Below are positions 1 to 14,679 of a stretch of 47,495 nt of DNA, one piece after another. A model generated the notes under the pieces. The model was not told the DNA's origin, searched no databases, and saw only the letters and a list, made by a program, of their open reading frames with translations. How positions within the stretch are numbered: the first letter of the stretch is position 1; the number at the start of each line of letters is the position of its first letter. A program made the translations under genes and the position numbers. Origin of the DNA: Lingula anatina (taxonomy: Eukaryota; Brachiopoda; Lingulata; Lingulida; Lingulidae); assembly GCF_001039355.2 (NCBI RefSeq), contig NW_019774180.1:406042-453536 (forward strand). Reading direction: 5' to 3'.

Positions 1-3000
1 GGGGAGGGAAAATAACACATGTGCTGCCACCTACTGCCCAGTATTCATGTTTGTGGGCCTAACTGAAATACAACATAACTCAATAATGTTTTATGAAACA
101 GAATAACTTAAGAATTTCAGTCAGGGGTTTAAAGAAAAATAGAAGTGCCGGGAACAAGGATGAACAATTAAATGAGGAAAAAGTTGTTTCTGATTTACTG
201 GCTCATCTAACCACATAGCTTTAAAGAGATTTGATAATGCTCTTATAACAATCAAATATACCACAATGCATATACTGCTTGAAGCTTCCTGACTCCAAAC
301 TGGCTGATTATCTTACCACAATTCTTTTACGAAACATTGCAGTCTGAAAGATTAGGGCAATTAAGGGACTTAATCTTGAATTTAATCACCTTTGCTTTCT
401 TCTGATTGCATAAGACTTCAGACTAGGTCAGGTTGAAGATTTTGTTCACAAAATTGGGTGATTGGTTTTATTAAATTGAACAGATGTTTCTTTGTTTGTT
501 TTGTTTTTTATTCCAGTGTATTTATGATTATTCTGAAAACAAGATTCCTGGCTTAAAGGTTTCTTGAAGTTAAATAGCATAAAATATTACTTTTTTGTAA
601 AACATCTAAAAGTACATTTTACATATAAGCTAAATTTTTCACAAAATTGCAACTTGATGAATGGACAAAATTACTTAAGACCTTAATGTTTACTGGATTT
701 TAGCTTTTGCTCTATATCAGTATGTTTTATTTTTATTTTTCTATGGTGAATATGCATAAAATGTTGTGATTAAAAGTGTTTGTGGTTAAAGAGGTTGGAT
801 TGCTAAACATTTAAGTTAAATGTTGAACATCAGATTCAAATATTGTGGATTTTGTCAACCAACTCTTTTATAACACTAAAGAGCAATATTTGAAGACAAT
901 TTGATGGTGTGTATGGTGTATAAAGTCATTATGCATTGTGGGCAGGCTAAGACTGTTCCCGTTCTCCTCATGCACTATGAGCTAGTACATGTGGCTTCTG
1001 TTATTGAGTTTAAGGAGGCTCTGTCAATTTTACACACAGTGGGTTTAATTTTCTGAAACCTTTTAAAAGAGCTAATGGAAACAAGTGATCTGCCTACTGT
1101 ATCCTCCCTCTGTGCTGTTTCTTAACCTTATTTGTCCTAGCAATTTGGTAATCTCACAATCTTAATATGCACCTTTTAAGGTAAGCAGACCTAGGCCTGA
1201 CATTGTTTTACCTTATCAAAAGGTGGAAGTCAATTGTGAGGTCATGTTATAAAACATGTTTAATTTAAAAAAATGCCTTTAAATGTCACCCTAGAAGAAA
1301 AAACCTGCTAGCTTTGTCTGCGATCTAATAGCAAATAATGATTGGGTTTTTTATTCATTATTTTATTTATTCATATTTTGATTGAAACAGCCTAAGATTT
1401 TTAGACAGAACTGTTTTAAATCTTGTTCACTTTCTTGACCAATAAGATAAATGGCCAAATTATTGTCAGATTATTTGGGAAAAAATCAATTTTCAGATTT
1501 TTTTTCTTTATTATCAGTAAGAGCTGCATGGTGCAAGATTAATGATGCTTGAATGACAAAACATTGTTTTTTTTTTCTCTCTCTCTCTAATGTAAATAAT
1601 AGTCAAATTAAATTGTCATGTGCTTGAATAACAAAATCTTTGCTCTACAGCAACAGTGTAAGAATTGTCATTAAAATGTTTTGGTAGATAATAGGTTTGT
1701 TTTTGCCCTGACAACACAGTATCTTCTATTTTAATGTTCTATAAGCAATACTTATCAAAAACTGGCATATCTCTACATATGCATTGGAATGTCAAATTGA
1801 ATGTTAAGGACAGCCAGGCATGTGAATATATAAGTATAAATATATAGTATGGATGGGTGGAAAGGGGTCAGTGTGGGTGAGACTTCCAGAAGTGCCTGGA
1901 GTTTTAGATTCTCTGATATGCAGGCAGTGTGTCACTAAAAATAAAGATAACTGGGGCTCGCCAGCTCTTTTCCAGCAGAAATGTTAAGACGTGATGTGGA
2001 AAATGTCACTGTTTTGTCATAAACATATATATATATATATGCAATTTGGCAAAAACTTCAGATTCTGTCAATTTTTTCTAGAACTGTGACATCGTCATTT
2101 AAGATGTCTCTGCTAAGGTTTCTTCAGGAAAGTGAGGTTGCATGGCTGTACCTTGCCATTTAGTGGTATAGAAATGGCTAACCCTGCAGAAGGGATTGAA
2201 ACCTCTGTCTTGGAGACATGAAACAATAACACTACTTTGTATATCAGGTTAACTGATTGAAGATAATATAGCACTAGCTCTTCAGATGTCTCTGTCAACT
2301 CGTTTAAAATGAGTGATGCTCTGGTACAGATAAAAATAAAACTGTCATTTAATGTCACATCCGAACAATAGCCTCAGAAAAAGGCAGAGCAGAAGTACAT
2401 GTAACTTGCTATTGATGATGATAAAAAATAGACATCACTAGACATTTGTAATCTCTTCATTGAAAACCCTGAAATGTCAATTGTTAGGTTATATAATCAT
2501 ACTTGTACCTAAAATGTATTGATAGATAGTTCTCTATCTCATGCTCAAGTCCCTGCACACTGTACTGTTACTTGACACATAGCCAGTAGCATTAACTGTG
2601 TGTCAAAAGTTAAACCACTAAAGCTTTAAAAAGATCATGAGGGACTAACCAGTTGCTAATAATCTGTTTACAGTGGTCCCATTAAAGCTGAATAGCAGGC
2701 AACCAGGGTTATTTATATGAGATAACAAAATAGGAGCCCCTTGATTTCCTATGAAAAAAAATAGTAGGTCATGGTGGATAAAAAATATGAAAACTGCAAA
2801 GTATTATTGAACTGTTAGTATTGTTTTTCTATTATTTAGATAGATGACATATGTGATATCTGATGCATTAAACAGTTTATTATACATTCGAAGTATGCTG
2901 TTAAAAGGTGTGAAGAACTGCTTAACCTGTACCTTGTACATTTTTTTCAAGAAAGTCCAATGAACTTGGCCAATCCGTCATTATTACTTACGTCTGAAAT

Positions 3001-5250
3001 TCTACCATCTTTTTTTCTTTGATTACGTGTTCTTTAAGCAAGCATATATTGTCTAAGACATTTTTTATTGCCTTCTCTGTCAGGTTTATATTACTCTATG
3101 ACATTTGGGCAATGCTTCATTTCATTAGTGTCCTTGTATTGGTAACTGTGAAGAATTCAGCTGCCAGATAGGAAGTGTGGATTTCCAGACATATTTGTCA
3201 GTGGGTGAAACCTTAGAATGCCTGAGTCACTCATTAGAAGGCTTAAGCTTTCAACACTCTCATTCATTATGTATTATAAAACTTTCTTATATCAAATCTT
3301 ACAATCAAAATAAAGATACATATACACCCCACCCTTTTTATCATAAGATTTCTTAGAAGAAAGTTAATTTAAAGTGAAATAAGGTTTTATGTTTTGATCA
3401 CAAATGTTTATTCAAAATGATAAGAATGATTTTTTGTTTTTTCATTTTTATTCAAATTCAGCAACACTGTGGTAACAGGCTGTGGCATACTATGAAAAAA
3501 TTTTTATGAACACAATTTCTCTAAAGAAGCATTTGAAATTATCATCTGAGTCAAACTTTGTTTGAAAATGTATTTAATATATTAACTTAAAGCGAATAGA
3601 ATGTTTCAAAAAGAATGAGGGAATTTCACAAATCGAGTGAGGAATGCTTTAGAAATGTGCTTATTTATATTTGCCATATTTGTTTCTGTGGAATTTTAAG
3701 GCAGTTACATAAGTTGATTTCACAGCCTGGAGCTTTCAGTAATTTTGATAATTTGAATTAAGATAATGTCACTCGAGCAGCATCTTTATGTTCTGCAACA
3801 TGTTATCCTTTATGCTTCATATGCTAGATGCTCCATTGGCAATTAAAATTCCTGTTTTTATGATAATTGATACAGTTAAAAGTGTAGACATTCACAGGAA
3901 ATGATAATGAAAAAGCAGGCACAGGTGGGCTATGTGCTTATGTACTCATTAATGTATGTTTTTAACTACCAAAAACCTGAATGCTTATGTACCACATTAA
4001 ACTACTTGCAACAGACAGTTTTTGATACACCTGGAGTAAAGCTGTAGTAAATTGAGGGGCACAAACAACTCTATCTGCTCTCTGCAGTGCCACAAGTATT
4101 AATATCTGTTTGGAGGATGGTTTCTTTTCAATGTTTTTTTTTATTTCTACAAAATATGATTAATTTAATTTAGCTGCTCACTTATTTATTTATGACACTT
4201 AATTATGAAAGTGGAAAAAAAATAAAGCCCACTATTGCTGATTGTTTCAAAGATAGTTTCCAAAGTGTGTTCTTAAACTGTATACCATATTGAAAAGTAT
4301 ATCAGTGCACAAGGAGAAAAAAATGAAATGTACTTCCTAGTTCTGCTGATGCCATGTAAAAGGTGACCTATCCCAGCCTGAGGCTACTCCTCTAAGATAG
4401 CTAGCAGGCACACTGACGAGATGACATGCTTATCACCTTTTTCCAGACCGCTCTTTCATGATTCTTTTTACTTTGTTTTGAAAATTCAAAAATAAAAAAA
4501 AAATATTGGGAAAGGAGGAGAGATAGATATGGACTTTTTAGGTAGTTATAGCTTTGTTAGAAATCGAACTACTGTATGTGTGTACTTGTCATATTTTTTA
4601 CCAGTTGGCCAAAATATTTTGGTTTTGGAATTGAAAATATGTTCCTATGTGTGTACATGTATGTAAACATTTTTAGCTTATTTGTCATGAATTATGCTCA
4701 TAATTTTCTTCTTCTGAAATATTTTGCAATTTGAATGTAGGAAACACAAAACACTAGTCAGTGTACTTTATGCATAGAGAAGTGTAGCAAATACAGACCG
4801 GTGTCTTATAAAGAAAAGACCACAACAGAATTAAAAGTAAACTATTTCCTGATGCTTCACTGGCGATTATTCATTTCCTACTGCCTTGAAATCAGATGCA
4901 GGGCGCTAAATAAAGGGAACTTGTTGCCACTGAGAAGAAGTGCAATACCTTGAACTGCTATAAAGGCCCAACTCTGTGGTTTTTTTTTTTTCTTCAAGTC
5001 TCCCATCAGAGTGCACCAAAAACACCTCAGTTCTGGTGTTCTCAATTACTTCAACTGTCTGTTCCAGCAATTTGATTTGCAAAGACACAAAGTAGCCTAC
5101 TAGTAGTTACAGCAGATTGTACTTTGAGTGTTATTTTTCATAATGAAGACAGTATGCTTAGCTCATATTGTATGCTGTAGGTAATCATTAACAGAGGGAA
5201 TATAACCTATTCAATTTTGAGATCAAGACCTCTAGTGCAATTGTTAATTT
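1..5250. other. Non-coding AT-rich sequence
   Basis: No exon, RNA gene or transposon recognised. Only small simple runs (CT near 1577, TA near 2025) and short T or A tracts. Confidence 0.6.
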
Positions 5251-5582
5251 TTTATTAAAATCAAGTGAACTTATTTATAAACTGATATAAAGACTTTTCC
5301 ACATAGAGCAGCATAATTTCACAGCACCGTCTGTACCAATACTTTTTTGGGAGACTTGCAACTTAAAAGCCTGGTATAAAAAAGTCACCTACACAGAGCC
5401 TCTGCATTCATCGCATTAAAAAAATCAAGTGAGCTTATTTAAACTGATATAGAGCCTTTTCCTCATCAAGCAGTATACTTTAGCAATACAGTCTGTATCG
5501 ACACTTTTTGAGAGACTAACAACTTAATACCCTGGCTATTGCATAAAAAAGTCACCTAAACAAAGCTTCTGTATTCATCGCA
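5251..5582. repeat. Diverged tandem duplication, ~165-bp unit
   Basis: Unit 1 (5251-5414) and unit 2 (5415-5582) share ATTAAAA..ATCAAGTGA, CTTATTT..AAACTGATATA, GTCTGTA, GAGACT, AAAAAAGTCACCTA and a TCATCGC end, with substitutions and small indels. Non-coding. Confidence 0.8.
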
Positions 5583-5741
5583 ACTAAATAATGAATGTAA
5601 CTAAATAGCAAGAAGGGAAGTTGTTGAGAACTAGTGAAAAAGGGTAATTAGACAGGAGGACAGCTCAATGTACCAGTACAGACTGTCTCCCTGAAGTATT
5701 ACCACTTGATGTGAAAAGAGCTCTAGATCCCATTCAGAAAG

Positions 5742-5936
5742 ACACATCATACTACTTGAGTCAGTCCAACTCCACAGGGGATTCTCTCTAAGTGCAATCA
5801 GTGGAATCAGCTAAATTGTCTGACACACTTTCTCAGCTAGCTTTTAACTAGGTGCTCCAGGAGGCGTGTCATTCAATTAAGTCGATTGCACTTAAAGAGA
5901 GCCCCCGCAGAGTTGCACCCAACTAGTATGATGTGC
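5742..5936. repeat. ~195-bp imperfect palindrome, MITE-like
   Basis: The left arm (5742-5799: ACATCATACTA..., CTCTCTAAGTGCAATC) pairs with the right arm (5884-5936: GATTGCACTTAAAGAGAG, TAGTATGATGT) over about 55 bases. Weaker pairing continues inward (GTCTGACAC with GTGTCATTC). No clear target-site duplication. Could be an old MITE or a long hairpin. Confidence 0.65.
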
Positions 5937-6967
5937 CCATCTAAATGCTCCCTAAGATAACAAAGTATAAAATATTGCTGAACAGCTATGTTATCCTGAT
6001 GACATGGATCTCAACTAAGGCATCTTATGGAAGAATACTGAATAAAACAAATGCTGTTAATTTGTGTTGAAAAATAGTTTGAATTACAAATAGCAGGCTC
6101 CTTTTCCATTGAGAACCTACACCCTACATAAATATCTGAGTGTGTTTTAACAGGATGTAAAAAGTTAATGAGAGTTGATGTAAAGCTTTCACATATCTTG
6201 AAGAATACCAGTGCACCTGGATCAATATTTTATTTATTTAAGACTACATGTTAAATATCATCCTGAAAGCAATAACATGACCAGCATTTTTTTCTTGTGC
6301 AGATTTACAGTAATTGTCCTGTCAACACATTTTGGTTATCGTTTGCTACATAGGTCAATCTGAGCCATTATAGACATGATTTCATGACAAGTCAGTTTTG
6401 AATTCACAGACAAATAGGACCTAATTGTTTCTTGGTGTGACATGAGTGCTCTTTACTTTTACCAAATTGATCGATAATTGCAGAGGAATGATGTCATTAG
6501 GGAGAAACATGTAAGTGTGTTTGAACTTAAGAATAATTTTCTGCAATTTTGCATGTCCATCTCTCAAGATAATAACTTGATGACGTTGAGGGAAAATGTT
6601 TGTCAGGCATAGCCCTTTCTTCAACACATTAAATTTTAAAATCCTTGAGAATATGGCTTTATGATATAGAAGGAAATGTTTGCCAGTTGTATTTTCTATT
6701 TTTACATGGAAATTACGAACTAAAAATATTTCAAACTTATTATATATTTTTCAGAGCTTTCCATTTTAAGTTACAGGAGCATGCATTTGTATGAAATTTT
6801 TCCTTGCTTTATAACTTCTACATCATCTTTTTCTGAAACCACTAAATTATTTTGGGCAATGTTGGTTAGCAGTTTTGTTCAATTTTACCTTGTAATAATC
6901 ATACACAATTTTCTTTTTGTTTTTATTTTTTTATTGAAGAAAATTTCAAAGATTTTTATTTTTGGTC

Positions 6968-6968
<1 letters not shown>

Positions 6969-7034
<66 letters not shown>

Positions 7035-7051
7035 GTTGTTGTTGTTGTTGG
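6969..7051. repeat. (TTA)n then (TTG)n microsatellite
   Basis: About 65 bases of uninterrupted TTA followed by six TTG units. Translated, this gives only poly-Leu. Confidence 0.95.
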
Positions 7052-8203
7052 TGTTATTGTAATTATTTGGCTTTGAATATCAGTTGGCACTAAAGATTAA
7101 AATTACACCTTAATATAAATTTGTATTTTAGCTTTACCAACCAAAGCTTAATTGTCATGCAGAAGAATTACACCCAATTTACTTAGCTGGCCATTTCAGT
7201 TGACCCACTGACCTGCCATCAACTTTCCTAAAACTACACGAAGCATGAAAAATGGCTGTTAAGGAAATTTTTTGTAGATAAAAACAGCACTTTCACACCA
7301 TAGATATCAATGTGAATGAGTACAGAAGCTGGGCCCTGCTTCATTCATTTGTGCATTGCTGCACACAGACTTGTGGATTGTTGAAATTAAATCAAGCTCT
7401 TTTTAAGTTGTCTGGGACGTTCACTGGTGGAGTTCAGTGAGTTGATTCTGCTGTAACTTTAGAGCACAGCTGTTATATTTGTCACAAACATGGACCTCCT
7501 ACAAAAACATGGGTTAGGTGTTAACCGGGTGCTCTCTGCGCATTGTCCGAACTAACCTTTCCCCAGCAGGGAATGTTTAATTCATCTACAAACTTCAGCC
7601 ACCAGTAACATAAGTTCCAGTACACAAATTGATATCAGCCATCTAGAACTTAGAAAAAAAAAAAAAAAAACACTGGTTAACCTATACAGGTTCATTTACA
7701 GTACAATGGGTATCATGTGTAAAATTTGTTGTTCATCCATTGCAAAGGCACACCTCTTAAAATTTTATGAATATGGCGACACAAAGAAATTTTAGTAAGT
7801 CAAGCAATGACGGATCTCAACTTGCCTTCAGGCAGATAACATTTGTCCTTAAAAAGAAGTCAGTATAGCGTCTCCACATATCCTATGAATCAGGCTATTA
7901 ATGTATAACCCAGTGTGTGACAGATGCCGTGAGGTGTTAGAGAGGAAGAAGATGTTAACTAAATAAGAATCTCCTGTGTCTTACATTACTCCATATAGTT
8001 AAACGGTCTTTGAGACATGGCAATTTGTGACCTCTGTGACACTAACGGCCCTCTGACCACATCAAAGGTGTAACACGAAGATCCCTAAGATCCAGCTTCT
8101 GTTTTCAGCTACACTCTAGCCAAATAGAAAGTTGGGAGTTTGAGGAGTCAACTCTTGTCTTCATCTAGTCTACCCCAAAGCTATTAAATTATTACACTGC
8201 ATG

Positions 8204-8575
8204 TATGGTAAATCAGACATGTCTGTTAATTTTTTTTTTAAAGACATCAGCTACTGTTTAAGGTCATCCTAGCACCACGCTACAGATTTTGATATACATC
8301 CAAGTTGCTCTGATGCCTTCAGGAGTGTATCCACTGTGTTGGTCTACCCATGGTCTGTACAATACAGTATGGTAAACCAAACACCTCTCAATGAGTTTTA
8401 AACCACTTCAGCTACTGTTTTACACCATTGTATCCCCAGATGGCAGACATGGTGTAGAACTATAAGCTACTTGTATTACTATATATACATGTCTGGGAAA
8501 CCCATGGCACATAGCATCGTTTTATATAATTACAATGAGAATATGGTAAACCAAATAACTTTTGGATGACTTTGG
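8204..8575. repeat. Highly diverged ~170-bp tandem repeat, three partial units
   Basis: TATGGTAAA begins at 8204, 8368 and 8542 (spacing 164 and 174). AAATCAGACA, AACCAAACAC and AACCAAATAA follow it. The first two units also share CAGCTACTGTTT downstream. Old and degenerate. Confidence 0.5.
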
Positions 8576-11210
8576 TTGGCCAGAAATTCCACACCAGCTC
8601 TGATTAAATGACTTTTCAAATAGCAAATAATGATATGTTCAAATATTTAGAAGTAGATTTGGTTCTGGTGTGGAAATGCATTCACATTATTTATAGGCAA
8701 ACTTAACCGCCAAATGAAATGATGGGACATGTTAAGACTACTTTTTTGTTTGTTTTGTTTTTATTCTTAATTTTACATTAACTTACTTGTCCAGTTATAG
8801 TCATCATTGTCTTCTTTTTTCATTTCTGTTATCCCACTTAGTCCATTCATGATGAATATGAATGCTCTTGATAAAAAAAAACAGTCTTGCCTCTTTTGTT
8901 ATATTAATATAGCAAAGCAGTTGCTACTCATCTCACTTCTTCAGCTTTTGTTATCACTAAGGGAAATGCACCTCGTGTTATTCTGTCTGTTTATTTTCTG
9001 GTCATGTCCTTATAGGGGCCATATCAAAATAAAATCTGGTAATTCCATTTGGTTCGTGTTTTAAGGTTGGTACATATTGGAGTCATTATACCTGTGTTTT
9101 TTCATCCCTATTTTGCTTGGACCTTAAATGTTATTTTGAAAGAATAAAACCAGTTTGAGAATGATTGATTTTTGATGGTAATTTTGAGAAGACCCCCTTG
9201 CCCACACTAGTCCCTCTATATATCTTTTTAAATGTTGGTCATGTCAACTAGCATAGAATTCACCAAATATATCAAGTATTTGAGTTCATAAACAGTGCAG
9301 GCAGAGTTCAGGGCAGGGGGTTCAGGAATAATGTTAACGCCTTAGAAGAAACAAAAACCTATGAGCTGCTCCTTGTATGAAAATGGATATTTAGCATAAA
9401 AATGTAATATTCAAATGAAGATGTCAACCAGCCTTTCACTTGCCATCCATGATTAACGTGGGATTGTTGACAGTGGCGACAGGGAAGATCTTTATCATGT
9501 GAACATCCAATGCATCAGTCATTTTACACATTTACACCACTGCAAGGGTTCAGTGGAACAAACAACTACCTGCATCAGTAACTTTGACAAAAATTATTCG
9601 GCTGACGTGGCCTTGTCCTTTGATACACAAATTAGGCCATTAAGAGGCACACTCCAGTGACTTCAGCAAGGGGGAGGAGAGGTGGGGTCCTTGAAGGTGT
9701 CATAAAAGAGAAAAATATTTTGAAGACTAGAAAAATATAATTAAGTAGAATTCATTGACATTATCGGTTTGGAGTTGTGAGAAAAACAAGGAAGCCTCAG
9801 ATGGTGATTAGATATAAAGTGTGTGAGAGGAGGGTCATGTTTGTCAAATTAGCCTCCTAATTATATGGTCTCAAAATAGACTGTGATGACTTTTCAGGAC
9901 AGTAAATTTGATTTTATCTGCACATTTTGTTGTTCTTCACAGACCACAGACAGAAAAATGGATTTTTATTATTAACTGCCTCCTTGTATGTAATGATAGA
10001 TAGCGAGATCAGTAAATGTAAAACGATGTATGTGTGATTGTGCTATTAGTGGTTGTGTCTGCCTATTTACTTCAAAGATTGTGTGGTGTTTATCTGAGGG
10101 AGACAAAAGAGGACATGAGACAAGAATGGTTGACTCTTTTGATATTTGATTCACATATCATGATTGCATAAAGGGATTTGGTAACTGAGATAGAAATTTG
10201 AGTAAAAGAACTGCTGAGCTGTTTTAAAATCAAATAACACTTCCACAATATTAGTTGTCACAAAAACAATGGAGATGGGCTCAATTTTTAAGAGGAAAAA
10301 TGCAAATAATTTGCCAGTTCCTTTTATTCACAATTTCCTTATTCCTTGTGACTCAAGTAATGGCAGTACATTTGTCTAGAATAAATTATTTATTTGTAGT
10401 AAAGCACCTGTAGGTGTAGTAGTCAACGATTTCTAAATGGCCCCACCACCCTCTGTTTCCAGTTTTTGTTAATGATACCTTAACTGGATGACAAGGCAAT
10501 CCATAACGGTCTCAAATGTGGTTACCCAAAGGTTGAGCAAAACACCACCTGTGTGGATGCAAAGGTGTGTTTGTGATGCAAAAAAATCTGAAAGGTCCAT
10601 TTTGTCACAAATGCAAGGTACCGAATAGTTTTGGATTTCTTGAAAGTGAGCAGATAAATCAAATGTGATGTTTTCCTAACAATGCCTAATTTACATAATC
10701 TGCTGAAGTGTGAGGAGATGGATTTCTTTTAAAGAGTCCACAGTGAGGGCTTGATCCTACTTCATGCTTCAGTCAGGCGAGTACACCTAGGGAAAAATTC
10801 TCCAGTCATTCAGTTCATTCTTTATGAGAACATTTGAGAAAATAAAACTTGTTCTCAGCTAAAATGGCATTAATTTTTAAGGCATACAGAAAAAGTATTT
10901 GTTATAATCATCTTATTATTTTCAAATTGCTTGCCATCTATGTTTGATATTATCTCCCCATTGTTGGTGTTTAAGTTGGCAGACGATTCGCTTTCCCAGC
11001 ACCGAATAACTATTTATGCATATGATATCTCTTTTGTTGGTGAGATAATAGGCAGCCAGATAATCGGTGCATTTTGAATTGATGAAAAAACAATGCTACA
11101 TGCTGCTAAGTACATAAATGAAAAATTCATGCTTTTTCAAGAGGTTTTGCCTTAGGCTTTTCTTTTGATGATAAAGTTGCTGCCACGCCTTTTCCCTACC
11201 AAGGGCTCAT

Positions 11211-11215
<5 letters not shown>

Positions 11216-11255
<40 letters not shown>
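11216..11255. repeat. A40 homopolymer
   Basis: Forty consecutive A. No retrogene or LINE body is recognisable upstream, so retroposition is not shown. Confidence 0.95.
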
Positions 11256-11257
<2 letters not shown>

Positions 11258-11324
11258 TTCACAATTTTAGGTGATATATATAAGAATTTTATCATGAATA
11301 ATGCTAAAAACTTATACAAGTAGG

Positions 11325-11398
11325 TGTAACACACACCCCCCCCCCCCACTCACATACACACACCTACACACACCACCACCACCTCCACCACCACCACT
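11325..11398. repeat. C12 run and CA/CAC simple repeat
   Basis: ACACACACC, a C12 run (11336-11347), then CACA and CACCAC units: a strand-asymmetric, G-free tract about 70 bases long. Confidence 0.9.
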
Positions 11399-14300
11399 AT
11401 AGTAGCATACCTCATTTTTTACCTGTGTCTACAAACAGATGACTATCCATACCTATTATGAATTCTTTATAAGAAACTGTCCAAGTTGGGTATGAAAGTG
11501 CTGAAAGAACTCTTGCTCAAAGCAAGTTTAGTCACTCTCATGTATGTGTACCTGTTTTGCTTTGATAGCAGTATAATAGATTTGATAATACTTTAACTCT
11601 ATTTCTGTATTGATATGTAAATAGAATAAAAAGCAGATATGTATATATCTGTTGTTGGCATTTTGGACAATTCAGTTTCTGTTCACATAACTGCAATATT
11701 GAAAGATACCTGAGACCAACATCTAATCTGTTACTCGGTATATATGTACAAATGTAATCAACTAAGTTTTTGAATTAATTCTTCAAATAATTTGATGGCT
11801 AAAGAGATAATGAAATGTTAGCTTTAAATGTATTTGATTCTTCAGAAAATTTCTTTATCACAAATAGTGTTCTTTTAGTAATATTCAGAGTGCTTGAGCT
11901 TGGATTTTAGTAGATTTTTTTATAAAGCATAAATTGTTTGCATTATTTGACATTTCAGTCATGGCCTCAGTGTTTTGTTTTGCAACCTTTACTGGAATAT
12001 ACAGTATCATCAAATTGACTTTTTTCATCCTTTCTTTTGTGATGTTTATTGCAAAAATGCATAAAGAAATCCCAAAAAGACACATTCAAATTAACAAAGA
12101 ACTTATTTTTAAAAAATCATGAAGATTACCATTAATTTGCCTTCCAACCAGCATGAACTCAAATTTTTATGAGGGTCAAAAACCTTTTCGTGGAATGAGA
12201 AAGACTGGTTGGGCATTTCACGTAGTGATAAAGTACTGGCACCTGTTACTTTGTGAGAAATAGTTCTTTAGATAGCTCTGTACTACCTATATGCAGAATA
12301 AAACACAGGTAAACAATATGTGATATATCTGCTGAGTTCATCGAGAGCAGATTTGATACATTCGCTAGTCCTGAGGGAGGGATATGTTACTTTGTATTTG
12401 GTGCTGATGGTGGCTGATTTTTCATCTTGTCACACGTGCCGTTTAATGAACATCAAACCACTGTGCAGTAGCATACCTACATCCTAGATGCATACCTGTA
12501 TGTAAACCTTGAATAACAGTAGTCACAATGAACAAAATGAAAATACCAGAGGTCAATATATTGGCCATTTGGTACCTTTTTCCTGTAATTTTGACTGACA
12601 GTAGGTGCCAAACTATGGAGATGATGTGGGTTTAGATTTATTAACAGCGTTAACCAACGTATTTGCCACATAAGCTATTACTTTACTGTCAGAACAAACC
12701 TCCTTCCACAGGATGATCATTATTTTAGTATAATTGCTGTTGTTATCAAATTTGGGCAATTACCTTAATTGTAAAAACTATATCTTTGTTCAATTTTTGA
12801 TGTATAATGTTTTATATCTCTGTGTGTTTTATGTACACTTTTTACAAACAGACTCGGTGTCTGGATATATAGCCTTCACATTCATCTGTTGTCGCAGATG
12901 TTGCCATGCACTTTCCTGGATTTTTTGTTCATAAACAATAAAAGGCAAATTATGTTACTTATTATTTTCAAACATATAGCAATGATTCATAGGACTAAAA
13001 TACATCTTAAATTCGAAAACTAGCCTGATTGGATAATGTATCTTGAACTCATAAAGTTTTTTGTGAATTTTTTCCTTCTTCACAAATTGTTATTTTCAAG
13101 GATGTGACTTAGAATTTCCCTAGGTCTAAAACACTGTTTTGTTTCATTTTCTGAATATCCACAGTAACAGTAGCACACAATTAAATTGGTGGTGATTATG
13201 TTCCTAAGTGTATCTTATTTAATATTGCCTCAATAAAAACCTTTTTTTCTGCACTACCATTGTCAAATTAGTTTAGACTGTTTTAATGTCACTGCTTGTA
13301 TCTCTTTTGTCATTAATTTTTCTTTCCGTTTGACAACTTTGCTGCCTTATGTAGATATTGTGCACATCAAAAGAAAAATAGATGCTAAAGATCCTGATTT
13401 TAATCACTGAAGCTATCATAGATATCTGTTAAATTTCATATCTTTATATCTTAAATCTTAAATATATCTTATAAATGTTACATTTAACATCCGTGTCACA
13501 TTTGACATTTTGAAACAAAAAGTCTTGAACCTTCAATGTGTGATAAGGACCTGACTGTCTTATTGTGACTTCACCCTGAAAGCAATTGCCTTGTATCAGT
13601 TTTAGACTAAATTTTCTATCCAGGATACTTAACCCTTAAAAATTTATTGCAAGTCACTTACACAACTGTCTTTGCATGCCAGTTTAGTGATTGAACAGCC
13701 ATCTTCACCTCATCTTCAACCCTTGGGAAATTTTGCTTTGGCTTACAACAACCAATGATGTTTGTTATAACACACAGCAGCCAGGAGATACTTAATAAAA
13801 AATGCCAAAGCAGTGTTTGGATATGTAGAGACAGGTCTGGTTACAGCATAAATTTTGTAATGCATCCCTCAGAGCAGGCTCCATCACACAAGGGTATTGT
13901 AAGATATATGTCCAAGTGATAAGACACTGCATGGAAAGGGTGTTCCATGACATGAATTCCAAAGTCTTTGCAAGAAACTTTCAAAATCAATATGTCATTG
14001 AATGGAAACACATCTGTGCTTTGATATCAAATCTTTGTTAATTGTAATGAAATATTTGGTAAGAACTGTAACAGACCTTTGAAACTTTTATAGCCCAGAA
14101 ACTCAAGAAATGGAACTTGGTGCAGAAGCCTTTTTTTCTCACCTGATTTTTTGAAAAACATTTTTATTATTTTAATGGTATTTAGTATATCTAATGTTTG
14201 CGCCAATAAAACATGTAAGATACTCCAGTAATACAGACTCTAAGAAATGTATAAAAACGAGACAAAAATGTATAAAAACAAAACAACAAAAATGTTGTTG

Positions 14301-14400
14301 GCATCTTAAATATAGAGGCAGATTGTGCTAGCTGAGAGAAATGTTTGGACATCACGATGCATGCATGTTTACAATGAGAATGGTTCACCATTACATCCAG

Positions 14401-14560
14401 GGGCTGGTTTCACCAGAGAACTTAACAACCAAAAGTTAAGACCAACAATTTTTGTTCTTCTTTGACTCCTATAAAACAGCAGCTGTTCATTTGAAGGAAA
14501 GGTTGAGCCTTTTTTGTAAAGAGAAAAAAATTGCTTATGTTGAGAACTAGTAGTTACTCT
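14401..14560. other. Possible remnant of a GGGCTGGTTTCAC-type element
   Basis: GGGCTGGTTTCACCAGAG followed by CTTAAC..GTTAAG resembles termini of small transposons common in marine invertebrates. No opposite end found. Confidence 0.25.
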
Positions 14561-14596
14561 GTTTTAGTAGACTTCTACATACATATTTATTTGGAA

Positions 14597-14679
14597 TTGA
14601 AATTAGATACCCATCAATATAAATTTGAAAATCCGACCGTCTTCCGGAAGATCCAGAAGACAGCCTCAATCCGCCCCTG
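14597..14679 (-). mobile_element. Truncated relative of the 31501 element, inverted
   Basis: The reverse complement of this stretch aligns with the first ~83 bases of 31501-31668: CAGGGGCGGAT, then the GTCTTCTGG hairpin, GAAGACGGTC and a TATTGA(T/C)GG(G/A)TATCTA tail. The other terminus is missing. Confidence 0.7.

Larger units (their letters stand above)
5937..14400. other. Non-coding AT-rich sequence apart from listed repeats
   Basis: Open frames are short, with no family match or splice-supported continuation. Holds the listed microsatellites, A40 and C12 runs and the old 170-bp repeats. Confidence 0.6.
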
